Positions 25,616 through 34,066 of a DNA stretch of 51,993 nucleotides are shown in pieces (within the stretch, counting starts at the first letter, position 1; each line of letters opens with the position of its first letter). The stretch lies in assembly GCA_001557035.1 (NCBI GenBank), contig LSKJ01000851.1:1-51993 (forward strand). Direction: 5' to 3'. The notes beneath the pieces were generated by a model. That model was given only the letters and a program-made list of their open reading frames with translations, ran no database searches and was not told the DNA's origin. The DNA comes from Rhodospirillaceae bacterium CCH5-H10. Lineage in GTDB: Bacteria > Pseudomonadota > Alphaproteobacteria > Reyranellales > Reyranellaceae. A program made the position numbers and the translations under genes.

Positions 25616-26668
25616 TCAACCACACGCCAGAGAATAGATGTGCTGGACCTCGCCGGGCAGCGGCATCGCCTGCCAGGTCTTGCCGGCGTCGCGGGTGCCG
25701 AAGACCTCGCCGTCGTAGCGGGCGCCGATATAGACCTGACCGGCGTCGGTCGGATGGAGGCCGATCGACATGATGGTGCCGTGGACCTGGACCTTGTCGA
25801 AGCGGGTCCAGCTCTCGCCGCCATCCTCGCTGCGGTAGAGGCCGCCGTCCTTGCTGGCCGCGGCGACGGAGAGGGCAGAGTAGAGCGTGTTGGGCTCGAC
25901 CGGCGAGACGCGGATGTCGCGGCCGTAGGTGGTGGGCGAAAAGCGGCCGACCTCCATGTCCTTCCAGGTGCGGCCCTGGTCGGCGCTCCGAAAGAGGCCC
26001 ATGCGCACGGCAAGCCATAGGCCGTCGGGATCGGCTGGATTGATCGTGACGGCATGGCTGTCGAGCATGCCCTCTGCCGTCGTATCGCTGACGATCCTGC
26101 TCTTGAGGTGCTCCTGTTCGGCGAGCTTCAGCAGGCCCGCGCTGCAATCGGTCCAGGTCTGGCCGAGATCGATGCTGCGCATGACGCCGTTGATCTCGAG
26201 GGCCGCGTAGATTTCGTCATGTCGCCTGGGATGCTGGACCAGCCGCATCACGCGCGAGGCGAAGGGGCCCTTGCAGTGCGTGTCGATGGCGGGTGTGGGC
26301 AGGCGCCGCCAGGAGGCCCCTCCATCGTCGCTGCGATAGACGTCGATCGGCGACGCACCGGCGAAGATGCGGTTGGGATCGCGCGAATCGACCAGGAAGG
26401 ACCAGACCTCCTTGCCCGCGTCGGGGAAGGCGGTCCGGCGAAAGGTGGCGCCGCGGTCGGTGCTGCGCCACACGCCGTCGTTGGTGCCGGCGAACACCGT
26501 CTCCGGATCCTTCGGATGGACGAAGACGGTGAAGGCCTGGACGGTCCCCAGCACGTGCTGCCAGTCACCGCCCGCGGTGCCGCGGCGGAAGATGCCGACG
26601 CGGCCTGGATGATCAGGCTTCCCGAAATAGCCGGCGACGCCGACATAGATGTTCGACTGCTCGGCCAT
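25616..26668 (-). CDS. BNR/Asp-box beta-propeller protein
   Basis: A 350-residue protein with repeated Asp-box motifs of the sialidase/BNR type: VWRSTDRGATFRR, VYRSDDGGASWRRL, VMRSIDLGQTWTDC, LFRSADQGRTWKDM, LYRSEDGGESWTRF and FGTRDAGKTWQAM. This predicts a multi-bladed propeller like those in glycosyl hydrolases and photosystem assembly factors. No signal peptide is seen from ATG 26668, so it appears cytoplasmic. The reaction, if any, is unknown; the Asp boxes are structural only. It is 14 bp downstream of a LivK-type gene on the same strand. Confidence 0.75.
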   Translation of the reverse strand: MAEQSNIYVGVAGYFGKPDHPGRVGIFRRGTAGGDWQHVLGTVQAFTVFVHPKDPETVFAGTNDGVWRSTDRGATFRRTAFPDAGKEVWSFLVDSRDPNRIFAGASPIDVYRSDDGGASWRRLPTPAIDTHCKGPFASRVMRLVQHPRRHDEIYAALEINGVMRSIDLGQTWTDCSAGLLKLAEQEHLKSRIVSDTTAEGMLDSHAVTINPADPDGLWLAVRMGLFRSADQGRTWKDMEVGRFSPTTYGRDIRVSPVEPNTLYSALSVAAASKDGGLYRSEDGGESWTRFDKVQVHGTIMSIGLHPTDAGQVYIGARYDGEVFGTRDAGKTWQAMPLPGEVQHIYSLACG

Positions 26669-26682
26669 GACGGGCTCCCGGC

Positions 26683-27897
26683 TCAGTTCTTCTTGACCAG
26701 CGGGCACTCGCTGTCGGCCAGGGGCCGGAACGCATCCTCGCCCGAGATCTCGGCCAGGAGCTTGTAGTAGTCCCACGGGCCCTTCGACTCCGACGGCTTC
26801 TTGACCTCGAAGAGGTACATGTTGTGCATCTTGCGGCCGTCCTGGCGGACATAGCTCGGGCCGAAGATCGGGTCTTCCCACTTGGTGGCCTTCATCGCGG
26901 CCATCACCTTCTCGGCATTGTCGGTACCGGTCGCCTTGACCGCGTTCAGGTAGGCGAGGGTGGCCGAGTAAAAGCCGGCCTGCACGCTGGTCGGCATCTT
27001 GCCGTTGAAGCGGGCGGCAAAGCGCTTGGAGAAGGCACGCGTCCGGTCGTTGAGGTCCCAGTAGAAGGCCTCGGTGAGGTTCAGGCCCTGCGAGCGCTCG
27101 AGACCCAGCGAATGGATGTCGGAGATGAAGACCAGCAGGCCCGCGAGCTTCTGGCCGCCCTTGACGATGCCGAACTCCGAGGCCTGCTTGATCGAGTTGA
27201 TCGTGTCGCCGCCGGCATTGGCGAGACCGATGATCTGCGCCTTCGAGCCCTGCGCCTGCAACAGGAAGGACGAGAAGTCGTTGGTGTTGATCGGATGCTT
27301 GACGCCGCCGACCACCGTGCCGCCGGCCTTCTTGACGACGGCGGAGACGTCGCGTTCCAGCGCGTAGCCGAAGGCATAGTCGGCGGTCAGGAAGAACCAG
27401 GTCTTGCCGCCGGCCTTCACGACCGCCGAGCCGGTGCCGTTGGCCAGGGCCGCGGTGTCGTAGACCCAGTGGATCAGGTAGGGGTTGCAGAGCTTGCCGG
27501 TGAGGTCCGACGAGGCGGGATCGGGCGCGATGAAGATCTTCTTCTTGTCGCCGGCGACGCGGGCCGCGGCGATCGACGAGGACGAGGCGCCGGCGCCCAT
27601 CACCATGTCGACCTTTTCGTTGTCGTACCAGCGACCGACCGTGGTTGCCGCCACGTCCGCCTTGTTCTGGATGTCGCCGGAGACGAGCTCGATCTTCTGG
27701 CCGAGCACGGTGCCGCCGAAGTCTTCGATCGCCATCTGGGCGGCGAGCACGGCACCGGGGCCGTTGATGTCCGCGTAGAGGCTCGACAAATCGGTGGCGA
27801 CGCCGATCTTGAGCGTATTGTCGGATAGCTGGGCGGCCGCCGGCAGCGCCGATGCCGCAAGGCAGAATGCGGCCGTGGCAAGCAGGTTACGTCTCAT
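26683..27897 (-). CDS. LivK-type ABC transporter binding protein
   Basis: A 404-residue periplasmic binding protein of the branched-chain amino acid/amide type. A signal peptide (RRNLLATAAFCLAASALPAAAQ) is followed by LKIGVATDLSSLYADINGPG, DFGGTVLGQKIELVSGD and QNKADVAATTVGRWYDNEKV, the usual Peripla_BP_6 pattern. No LivHMFG genes are adjacent. Ligand unknown; many homologues bind aromatic or amide compounds. Start ATG 27897 is fixed by the signal peptide. Confidence 0.9.
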   Translation of the reverse strand: MRRNLLATAAFCLAASALPAAAQLSDNTLKIGVATDLSSLYADINGPGAVLAAQMAIEDFGGTVLGQKIELVSGDIQNKADVAATTVGRWYDNEKVDMVMGAGASSSSIAAARVAGDKKKIFIAPDPASSDLTGKLCNPYLIHWVYDTAALANGTGSAVVKAGGKTWFFLTADYAFGYALERDVSAVVKKAGGTVVGGVKHPINTNDFSSFLLQAQGSKAQIIGLANAGGDTINSIKQASEFGIVKGGQKLAGLLVFISDIHSLGLERSQGLNLTEAFYWDLNDRTRAFSKRFAARFNGKMPTSVQAGFYSATLAYLNAVKATGTDNAEKVMAAMKATKWEDPIFGPSYVRQDGRKMHNMYLFEVKKPSESKGPWDYYKLLAEISGEDAFRPLADSECPLVKKN

Positions 27898-27908
27898 CGT
27901 TTCTCTCC

Positions 27909-27936
27909 CTAGGTTTTGTCGTTGAGACAAACCTAG
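27909..27936. promoter_or_regulatory. Near-perfect inverted repeat in a divergent promoter gap
   Basis: CTAGGTTTTGTC (27909-27920) and GACAAACCTAG (27926-27936) form an 11-bp stem with one bulged T and a 5-nt centre. It lies between the divergent LivK-type and dienelactone-hydrolase genes. It could be an operator or a 5'-UTR hairpin of the binding protein gene; no regulator gene is adjacent. Confidence 0.45.
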
Positions 27937-27975
27937 CAAGCTGTCGGCAAGCCGCAAAGCCGGAGGAGACGGAAG

Positions 27976-28716
27976 ATGATCGAGAAAATTCTGGACATCC
28001 CCACCAAGGACGGGGCTATGGAAACCTTCATCTGCCATCCGGAGCGCGGCGGGCCCTATCCTCCGGTGCTCATGCTCATGGATGCACCGGGCATCCGCGA
28101 GGAGCTCTACGACATGGCCCGCCGTCTCGCGACGGTCGGCTACTACGTGATGCTGCCCAACCTCTACTATCGCGCCGGCACCGACACGAAGTACGAGCCG
28201 GACGTGCTGAAGCACGGAAGCGACGAGCACAAGCGCATGCGCGCGGTCCGCACGAAGATGACCATCCCGCCGGTCATGGACGACGTGGCGGCGATGATGG
28301 CCTACGCCGACGCGCAGAAGGAAGCGAAGAAGGGGCCGGTCGGCACCCACGGCTATTGCATGAGCGGCCCTTATTCCCTGGCGGCGGCGGCGCGCTATCC
28401 CGACCGGATCGCGGCGGCGGCCTCCTTCTACGGGACCTGGCTGGTGAGCGACGCCGTCGAGAGCCCGCACCTGACGCTCGGCAAGGCCAGCGGCGAGCTC
28501 TACATCTCCTGCGCCGAGTACGACGAACTGGGGCCGCCCGAGATGGTCAAAGAACTCAAGGCGCTGTTCGACAAGTCAGGCGCCAAGGGTGAACTGGAAG
28601 TCCATCCGACCGTGCATCACGGCTTCGCCTTCCCGCAGCGCTGGTGTTTCGACAAGCCCGCCGCCGAGCGGCATTGGGAGCGCCTGATCTCCCTGTACCG
28701 CCGCAATCTCGGCTGA
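27976..28716 (+). CDS. Dienelactone hydrolase family protein
   Basis: A 246-residue alpha/beta-hydrolase. The nucleophile elbow GYCMSG carries Cys, as in dienelactone hydrolases; the acid is probably in CAEYDELGPP and the base His in VHHGFAFPQR. PVLMLMDAPGIREELYDMARRLA resembles the oxyanion region of the family. The natural substrate could be a lactone or ester; it is not evident. It stands alone, divergent from the LivK gene. ATG 27976 has GGAGGAGACGG upstream. Confidence 0.85.
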   Translation: MIEKILDIPTKDGAMETFICHPERGGPYPPVLMLMDAPGIREELYDMARRLATVGYYVMLPNLYYRAGTDTKYEPDVLKHGSDEHKRMRAVRTKMTIPPVMDDVAAMMAYADAQKEAKKGPVGTHGYCMSGPYSLAAAARYPDRIAAAASFYGTWLVSDAVESPHLTLGKASGELYISCAEYDELGPPEMVKELKALFDKSGAKGELEVHPTVHHGFAFPQRWCFDKPAAERHWERLISLYRRNLG

Positions 28717-28755
28717 CGCCTCGGGCGGGCGCGCAGCCCCTCCCGTGGCGGGAGC

Positions 28756-29259
28756 TCAGGCCGCTTGTACCGACCTGGGCTTGCTCGCCTGCCATGCGGC
28801 GAGCTTGTCGCGCGCGCCGTTCCGAGCCGGGTCCAGCGCCGACTCCTGACCGGGCACCTTGGAGGCAAGTTCGATCACGTAGCCGTTGGGGTCGCGGAAG
28901 TAGATCGACCGGATGAAATGATGGTCGGAGATGCCGCGCACCTCGCGGCCCTCCGCCTTGCCCCTGGCGAACATGCGGTCGAGATGGTCGGGTTCGACCT
29001 CCAGCGCGATGTGGAGGTCGAAATCGTGCTGGTCCTTGAAGGCGAACGGCATGTCCGGCGCCTCGAAGAAGGCGAGGCAGGACCCGTCGTCTAGCTGGAA
29101 GAAGGTGTGCAGGACGCCGGCGCCGGTCGCGCGGCCGGTCTTGGTCTGCTCGATCTTGAGCGTATGAACGAGGGGGAGGCCGAGGAAGTCCTCGTAGAAC
29201 TTCCTCGTCTCCTCGGAATCGCGACAGCGATAGGCGTTGTGGTGCAGGCCCTTGATCAT
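28756..29259 (-). CDS. VOC family protein, dioxygenase-like
   Basis: A 167-residue glyoxalase/extradiol-dioxygenase-fold protein. It shows LHHNAYRCRDSEETRKFYED, FLGLPLVHTLKIEQ, DLHIALEVEPDHLDRM and the metal-binding end FRDPNGYVIELASKVPG. Candidate metal ligands are His in LHHNAYR, His in LHIALEV and Glu in YVIELA. The last ~25 residues are an extension beyond the fold. Substrate unknown. It converges on the dienelactone hydrolase gene; a short hairpin (28740-28754) lies between the stops without a T run. Confidence 0.78.
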   Translation of the reverse strand: MIKGLHHNAYRCRDSEETRKFYEDFLGLPLVHTLKIEQTKTGRATGAGVLHTFFQLDDGSCLAFFEAPDMPFAFKDQHDFDLHIALEVEPDHLDRMFARGKAEGREVRGISDHHFIRSIYFRDPNGYVIELASKVPGQESALDPARNGARDKLAAWQASKPRSVQAA

Positions 29260-29301
29260 CGAAACCTCCGATCAGATCGTTTGCACGAGCCTAGCGCGGT
29301 C

Positions 29302-30888
29302 CTAGCGGTCGAGCCAGACGTCCTCGAAGCGCCAGTGGTTGTAGATCGTGTTGACCGCAAGCGTCACGGCCTTCACCTCGGGGCGCCAGCAGGTGCCGCC
29401 CCAGCCATGCTGGATGACGGGACGGGCGCCGTCTTCCTGCAGCTTCTTGTCGATCTCCCACACGAGCTTCCGGCGGGCCTCGATGTCGGTCATCATCGAC
29501 TGCTGGTCGAACAGCTTCTCGACCTCCGGATTGCAGTAGTTCGTGTAGTTGCGCTCCGAGCCGCAGCGGAAGGTCTCGTAGAAGACCACATCAGGATCGT
29601 CGACACCGACGCCCTGGATGTTCATGCCGATGGCGAAGTCGCGGCGCATCATCCGGTTGTACCAGACCGCGGTTTCCAGTGGCTCCAACTCGGCCTGGAT
29701 GTTCACCTGCTTCAGATGGTCGATCAGGATGACCGCCGGATCGCGATAGCTCGGGATGTTGCGGGTCGAGACCTTGATCTTGAGCGGCTTGTCCGCCGTG
29801 TAGCCGAGCTCCGCCATGATCTTGCGGCCTTCCTCGCGTGCCTTGGCGACGTCGGGGCCATAGCCGGCCACAGTCGAGAGGAACTCTGTCGGCATGCCCC
29901 AGAGTCCCTCCGGTGGCGGCAGCATGGCACCGCCGATCCGGTAGTTGCCCTGGCCAAGGATCTCGTTGAAGGCACTGCGGTCGATCGACAGGGCCATGGC
30001 CCGGCGGATCTTCGCGTCGTCGAAGGGTGGTTTCTCGCGGTTGACCAGCAGGTTGGCCTGGGTGTTGGTCGGCTGCGCCTCGCAGATTGCCGTCGGTGCC
30101 TGCACCTTGAGATCGTTGACCATGGCCGGCGTGACGACCGACGTGAAGGTCATGTCGAGCTTCCCGGCGACGAAGGTCAGGAGCGAGGTCGCTCGGTTCG
30201 GGATGATGGAGAACTCGATCGCGTCGAGATAGGGGCGACCGGGCTTCCAGTAATCCGGATTGCGGGCGAGCTTGATCGACTCGTTCTGTTTCATCTCGAC
30301 GAACTTGAACGGGCCGGTGCCGATCGGCTTCTGCCGCATCTGCGCCGTCGGGACGTGGCATGGATAGACCGGTGAGAAGGCCGCGGCGAGCATGGTGAGC
30401 AGGGAGGGTTGCGGCCGCTTGAGATGGAAGGTCGCCTCGCGGTCGCCGTTCACGGTGACCTTCTCGAGATTGAAGTACCAGGTCTTGCGCGGGTTCTTGC
30501 GCAGCTTGGACTCGTCGGAAATCACCATGTCCCAGGTGCATTTCACGTCGGCGCTGGTGAAGGGCTTGCCGTCGTGCCACTTCACGCCGTCGCGCAGCTT
30601 GAAGGTGAGCTGCTTGCCGTCGTCGCTCCATTTCCACTCGGTGGCGAGGTCGGGGATGATGTTGTCGGGCTTGTTCTGCTTGGTCTTGGGATCGAACATC
30701 ACCAGGTTGTTGTAGACCGACATGAACGGCATGACCGTCGAGATGGTCGCTTCCTCGTGGATCGACGCGCTCGGCGGATTGTCCATGTGGGCGACCTTGA
30801 GCGTCCCGCCGGATTTCTGCGCCCAGGCGGCCGGCGCCGCGGACAAGGCCAGGATCGCCGCGACCAGCGGCAGTGTCGGATTTGCCAT
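29302..30888 (-). CDS. Peptide/nickel-type ABC binding protein (SBP_bac_5)
   Basis: A 528-residue cluster-C periplasmic binding protein. A signal peptide (residues 1-23, ending AAWAQ) is followed by GGTLKVAHMDNPPSASIHEE and LTFKLRDGVKWHDGKPFTSADV, the latter being the classical SBP_bac_5 signature. The length is typical. No permease or ATPase genes are next to it, so it is an orphan. The ligand could be a peptide, opine, metal chelate or other; not visible. Confidence 0.92.
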   Translation of the reverse strand: MANPTLPLVAAILALSAAPAAWAQKSGGTLKVAHMDNPPSASIHEEATISTVMPFMSVYNNLVMFDPKTKQNKPDNIIPDLATEWKWSDDGKQLTFKLRDGVKWHDGKPFTSADVKCTWDMVISDESKLRKNPRKTWYFNLEKVTVNGDREATFHLKRPQPSLLTMLAAAFSPVYPCHVPTAQMRQKPIGTGPFKFVEMKQNESIKLARNPDYWKPGRPYLDAIEFSIIPNRATSLLTFVAGKLDMTFTSVVTPAMVNDLKVQAPTAICEAQPTNTQANLLVNREKPPFDDAKIRRAMALSIDRSAFNEILGQGNYRIGGAMLPPPEGLWGMPTEFLSTVAGYGPDVAKAREEGRKIMAELGYTADKPLKIKVSTRNIPSYRDPAVILIDHLKQVNIQAELEPLETAVWYNRMMRRDFAIGMNIQGVGVDDPDVVFYETFRCGSERNYTNYCNPEVEKLFDQQSMMTDIEARRKLVWEIDKKLQEDGARPVIQHGWGGTCWRPEVKAVTLAVNTIYNHWRFEDVWLDR

Positions 30889-30949
30889 CCTTCGTTTCCT
30901 CCTCTTGTTTGTGATGACGCTAGCACTTCGCTGCGCCTAGAGTCGGAGC

Positions 30950-31900
30950 ATGAAGCTCATCAGTTTGCTGGTCGGAATGCTGCTCGCGGTGCCGGCCGCC
31001 GCCCAGAACTACCCGTCAAAGCCGATCAAGATCATCACGGCCTTCGGCCCGGGCACCGCGACCGACATCGCCGCGCGCGTGATCGGCCAGGACATCGCCG
31101 TCCAGACCGGCCAGACCGTCGTCATCGACAACAAGCCCGGTGCGGAGGGGCAGATCGCCGCCCAGTCCGCAGCGGCCGCGGCTCCGGACGGCTACACGCT
31201 TTTTTTCACCACCCAGACGACGCAGGCGATCAACCCGCACGTCTACAAGTCGCTGGCCTACGATCCGATGAAGAGCTTTGCGCCGATCGCCGGCATCACC
31301 CTCGGCGCCCAGATCGTGATGGTGCGCAACGACCTTCCGGCGAAGACCATCCAGGAGTTTGTTGCGCTCGCGAAGGCCCAGCCCGGCAAGCTGAGCTTCG
31401 GCAGCGGCAACGGGTCGAGCCGCGGCGGCGCGGAGCTGTTCCGCATCATGACCAAAACCGACCTGCTGGGCGTGCCCTACAAGACCCAGCCGCAGGCGAT
31501 CACCGACCTCTTGGGCGGCCGCATCGACATCATATTCTCCGACTTCACGGTCGGCCTTCCGCCGGTCCTCGACGGTCGTGCGCGCGGGCTCGCGGTCACC
31601 AGCAAGCAGCGTATCCCCGGCATCGAGCAGTTCCCCACGGTGGACGAGAGCGGTGTGCCGGGCTTCGAGATGTGGGCCTGGACGGCAATGTATGCGCCGG
31701 CCGGCACGCCGAAGCCGATCATCGACAGGCTGAATGAGCTGGTGCGGCAGGCGGCCAGGTCGCCAGCCTATCTCAACCTTCTCAAGGCCAATTACGGCGT
31801 CTCGTTCGTCGGCTCGCCGGAGGACCTGGCGGCCTTTCAGGCGGCCGAAACCAAGAAGTGGGCCGAGATCGTGTCGATTGCCGGCATGAAGGAACCCTGA
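30950..31900 (+). CDS. Bug-family (TctC-like) periplasmic binding protein
   Basis: A 316-residue tripartite tricarboxylate receptor. A short signal (KLISLLVGMLLAVPAAA) is followed by QNYPSKPIKIITAFGPGTAT, VVIDNKPGAEGQIAAQSAAA, LSFGSGNGSSRGGAELFRIM and MYAPAGTPKPIIDRLNEL. No membrane components are adjacent. It is divergent from the SBP_bac_5 gene and convergent with the MFS gene, with a hairpin spanning both stops. Confidence 0.92.
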   Translation: MKLISLLVGMLLAVPAAAQNYPSKPIKIITAFGPGTATDIAARVIGQDIAVQTGQTVVIDNKPGAEGQIAAQSAAAAAPDGYTLFFTTQTTQAINPHVYKSLAYDPMKSFAPIAGITLGAQIVMVRNDLPAKTIQEFVALAKAQPGKLSFGSGNGSSRGGAELFRIMTKTDLLGVPYKTQPQAITDLLGGRIDIIFSDFTVGLPPVLDGRARGLAVTSKQRIPGIEQFPTVDESGVPGFEMWAWTAMYAPAGTPKPIIDRLNELVRQAARSPAYLNLLKANYGVSFVGSPEDLAAFQAAETKKWAEIVSIAGMKEP

Positions 31901-31912
31901 GGAAGCCTCAGG
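31896..31912. terminator. Possible convergent hairpin over two stop codons
   Basis: CCTGAGG-AAG-CCTCAGG, a perfect 7-bp stem covering the Bug stop (31898-31900) and the MFS stop (31908-31910). It has no T run on either strand, so its role as terminator is uncertain. Confidence 0.35.
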
Positions 31913-33140
31913 CTGATCGCGACCGTCGCAGCCGGGCGGAGACCATGATCTGCCAGATCGCGGCGAAGAGGACGCAGGCCGCGACGAGGAAGAAGGCGCT
32001 GCGATAGTCGGCGACCGCCGCGATCAGGCCGAAGAGCGGCGGGCCGATGACGGCGCCGGAAAAGGCGAGGGCGGTCTGCACCGCCGCCACGGCGGCGACC
32101 TGACCCGGTGGCGCGAGGGCCGCGAACTCCGCGATCGACACGCCGTTCCAGCTTATGACGACCGTTCCGTAGGCAAAGACGATTAGGCCGATGAGCCAGT
32201 AGGGCGTTTCGGCCGATATGAAGCCGGTGGCCACGGCGCCCAGCGCGATTCCGATGCCGGTCCAGCCCAGCAACATCATCCGCGGAAAGCGGTCGCCCAG
32301 CGCGCCCAGGATCAGGCGCTGAACCGTGCCACCGATCTGCGCCAGGAAGAGCAGGAAGCCGGCCTCGGCGATGGTGAGGCGGCAATGCTCGTAGAGATAG
32401 GTGACCAGAAAGAACGTGAAGGTGTGCTGCGCCACGACGTACAGCAGGGCCGACCAGCCGAGCACGCGCATCTCCGGATGGCGCATCACGTAGGCGACGG
32501 ACGACCAGATCCCCTGTGACGGCGCGGAGGGCGCGACGGATGCATCGAGCCGCGCTCGCAGGAGCTCCAGAACGCCGGCACCGACCAGCATGAGCGCAGC
32601 GGCTGCAAGCGAGGCGCCCTGCCAGCCCAGCCCGGGTAGCAGCAACGGCAGCACGATGCCGGCGGCGGCAAAACCCAGCGGAACGCCAGTCTGCTTCACG
32701 GAAAAGACGAGGCTGAACCAGGCGCGGGGCACGCGCTGGCTCAGGATATGCGCCGAGGCCGGATTGATCGGGCCCTGCGCGAAGCCGATGAAGGCGACCG
32801 CGACCACGGTGGCGGCCACGAAAGCCGTCGCATTGAGGGCGAGGCCCACTGCCGCCGCCAGCATCGCGAACTGGCAGACGCGCACGGCGCCCAGCCGCGA
32901 GATCGGCGCGGCGCTCCACAGTGCGACGCCCGAGGCGATGGCGTAGGTGACGGCCGTGAAGGCGCCGACGAGCTTGGGCGCGATCCCGAGGTCCCGCGCG
33001 ACGGCCGGCATCAGCACGCTGAGCGACAGCACCGCCAGCGAGATGAGGACCTGCGTGCCCAGCATCGCCACGATGGGCACCAGCGCGGGCCGCAGTCCGG
33101 GGCGCGGCGTATCCTTGTCGGGAGCCGCGCCCGGCGACAT
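31908..33140 (-). CDS. MFS transporter closing the dicarboxyl-CoA operon
   Basis: A 410-residue MFS permease with 12 predicted membrane segments (for example VLISLAVLSLSVLMPAVAR, ILGALGDRFPRMMLLGWTGI, VSIAEFAALAPPGQVAAVAA). It starts 1 bp after the lyase gene stop, so it is almost certainly translated from the same mRNA as the enzymes upstream. A role in uptake of the acid those enzymes degrade is inference. The substrate is not recognisable from motifs. Confidence 0.8.
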   Translation of the reverse strand: MSPGAAPDKDTPRPGLRPALVPIVAMLGTQVLISLAVLSLSVLMPAVARDLGIAPKLVGAFTAVTYAIASGVALWSAAPISRLGAVRVCQFAMLAAAVGLALNATAFVAATVVAVAFIGFAQGPINPASAHILSQRVPRAWFSLVFSVKQTGVPLGFAAAGIVLPLLLPGLGWQGASLAAAALMLVGAGVLELLRARLDASVAPSAPSQGIWSSVAYVMRHPEMRVLGWSALLYVVAQHTFTFFLVTYLYEHCRLTIAEAGFLLFLAQIGGTVQRLILGALGDRFPRMMLLGWTGIGIALGAVATGFISAETPYWLIGLIVFAYGTVVISWNGVSIAEFAALAPPGQVAAVAAVQTALAFSGAVIGPPLFGLIAAVADYRSAFFLVAACVLFAAIWQIMVSARLRRSRSA

Positions 33141-33141
33141 C

Positions 33142-34056
33142 CTAGAGGCCGTACAGGTCGGCCTTGTTCAGGATCGTGTTGCGCAGGATGCGGATCGAGG
33201 CGACGTCGACCATGATGCCGTCGACGTTGATCGCCCCCAGGCCGGCGGCCTCGGCCTCGGCATAGGCTTTTTCGAGCTTGCGGGCACGCGCGATGTCATC
33301 GGCCTTCGGCGAATAGACGTCGAGCGCGATGTCGATCTGCGAGGGGTGGATCGCCCACTTGCCGACGCAACCCAGGATCATCGAGCGCTTGCACTCCTCG
33401 CGATAGGCGTCGGGATTCTTGAAGTCGGCGAACGGGCCGTCGACCGGATCGATGCCGGCGGCGCGGCAGGCCATGATCAGGCGGAAGCGGGCATAGTGCC
33501 AGACGTCGCCCGGGTAACCCGCGGAGTCGCCCACGTTCTTGTTGGTCACGCCCATCGAGGCCGAGAAGTCGCCCATGCCGAACACCAGGCATTCGAGGCG
33601 CGGCGTGCAGGCGGCGATCGCATCGACGTTCTGCATGCCCTCGACTTCCTCGATCAGCGCCTCCAGGCCGATCTTGCGCTTCATCTTCAGCTTCTTCTCG
33701 ATCTGGTGAAGAAGCTTGTCCGCGAACAGCACGTCCGAGACCGTCTGCACCTTCGTCATCATGATCGTGTCGAGATGCTCGCCGGCGCCTTCGACGATCT
33801 CGATGATGTCCTCGTAGGCATACTCGGTCGTGAGGTCGTTGATGCGCACGCAACGCGTCTTGCCCTTCCAGTTCAGCTCCTTGAGGCCCTGGATAATCTT
33901 CTTGCGGGCGTCGCGCTTCTGGCTCGGGGCGACGGCGTCCTCGAGGTCGAGGAAGACGTGGTCGGCCTTCGACTCCGACGCCTTCTGGATCATCTTCTCG
34001 CTGGAGCCGGGCGTCGAAAGCTGGACGCGGCGGGCGCGCTTGGGGCGGTCGGTCAT
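33142..34056 (-). CDS. HpcH/HpaI-type malyl/citramalyl-CoA lyase-like
   Basis: A 304-residue CitE/Mcl-type lyase. The metal and CoA motifs are readable: RVQLSTPGSSEKMI, ADHVFLDLEDAVAPSQK, GLEALIEEVEGMQNVDAI (Glu ligand), LVFGMGDFSASMGV (Asp ligand) and CVGKWAIHPSQI. These resemble malyl-CoA/beta-methylmalyl-CoA/citramalyl-CoA lyases more than citrate lyase beta. The likely reaction is cleavage of a 3-hydroxyacyl-CoA to acetyl- or propionyl-CoA plus glyoxylate or pyruvate. It lies 10 bp after the CoA-transferase gene in the operon. Confidence 0.85.
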   Translation of the reverse strand: MTDRPKRARRVQLSTPGSSEKMIQKASESKADHVFLDLEDAVAPSQKRDARKKIIQGLKELNWKGKTRCVRINDLTTEYAYEDIIEIVEGAGEHLDTIMMTKVQTVSDVLFADKLLHQIEKKLKMKRKIGLEALIEEVEGMQNVDAIAACTPRLECLVFGMGDFSASMGVTNKNVGDSAGYPGDVWHYARFRLIMACRAAGIDPVDGPFADFKNPDAYREECKRSMILGCVGKWAIHPSQIDIALDVYSPKADDIARARKLEKAYAEAEAAGLGAINVDGIMVDVASIRILRNTILNKADLYGL

Positions 34057-34066
34057 GTCTGTCTCC

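Noticed and set aside
28740..28754. CTCCCG-TGG-CGGGAG as terminator between the dienelactone hydrolase and VOC genes
   Set aside because: Only a 6-bp stem and no T run on either strand; too weak to list as a terminator.
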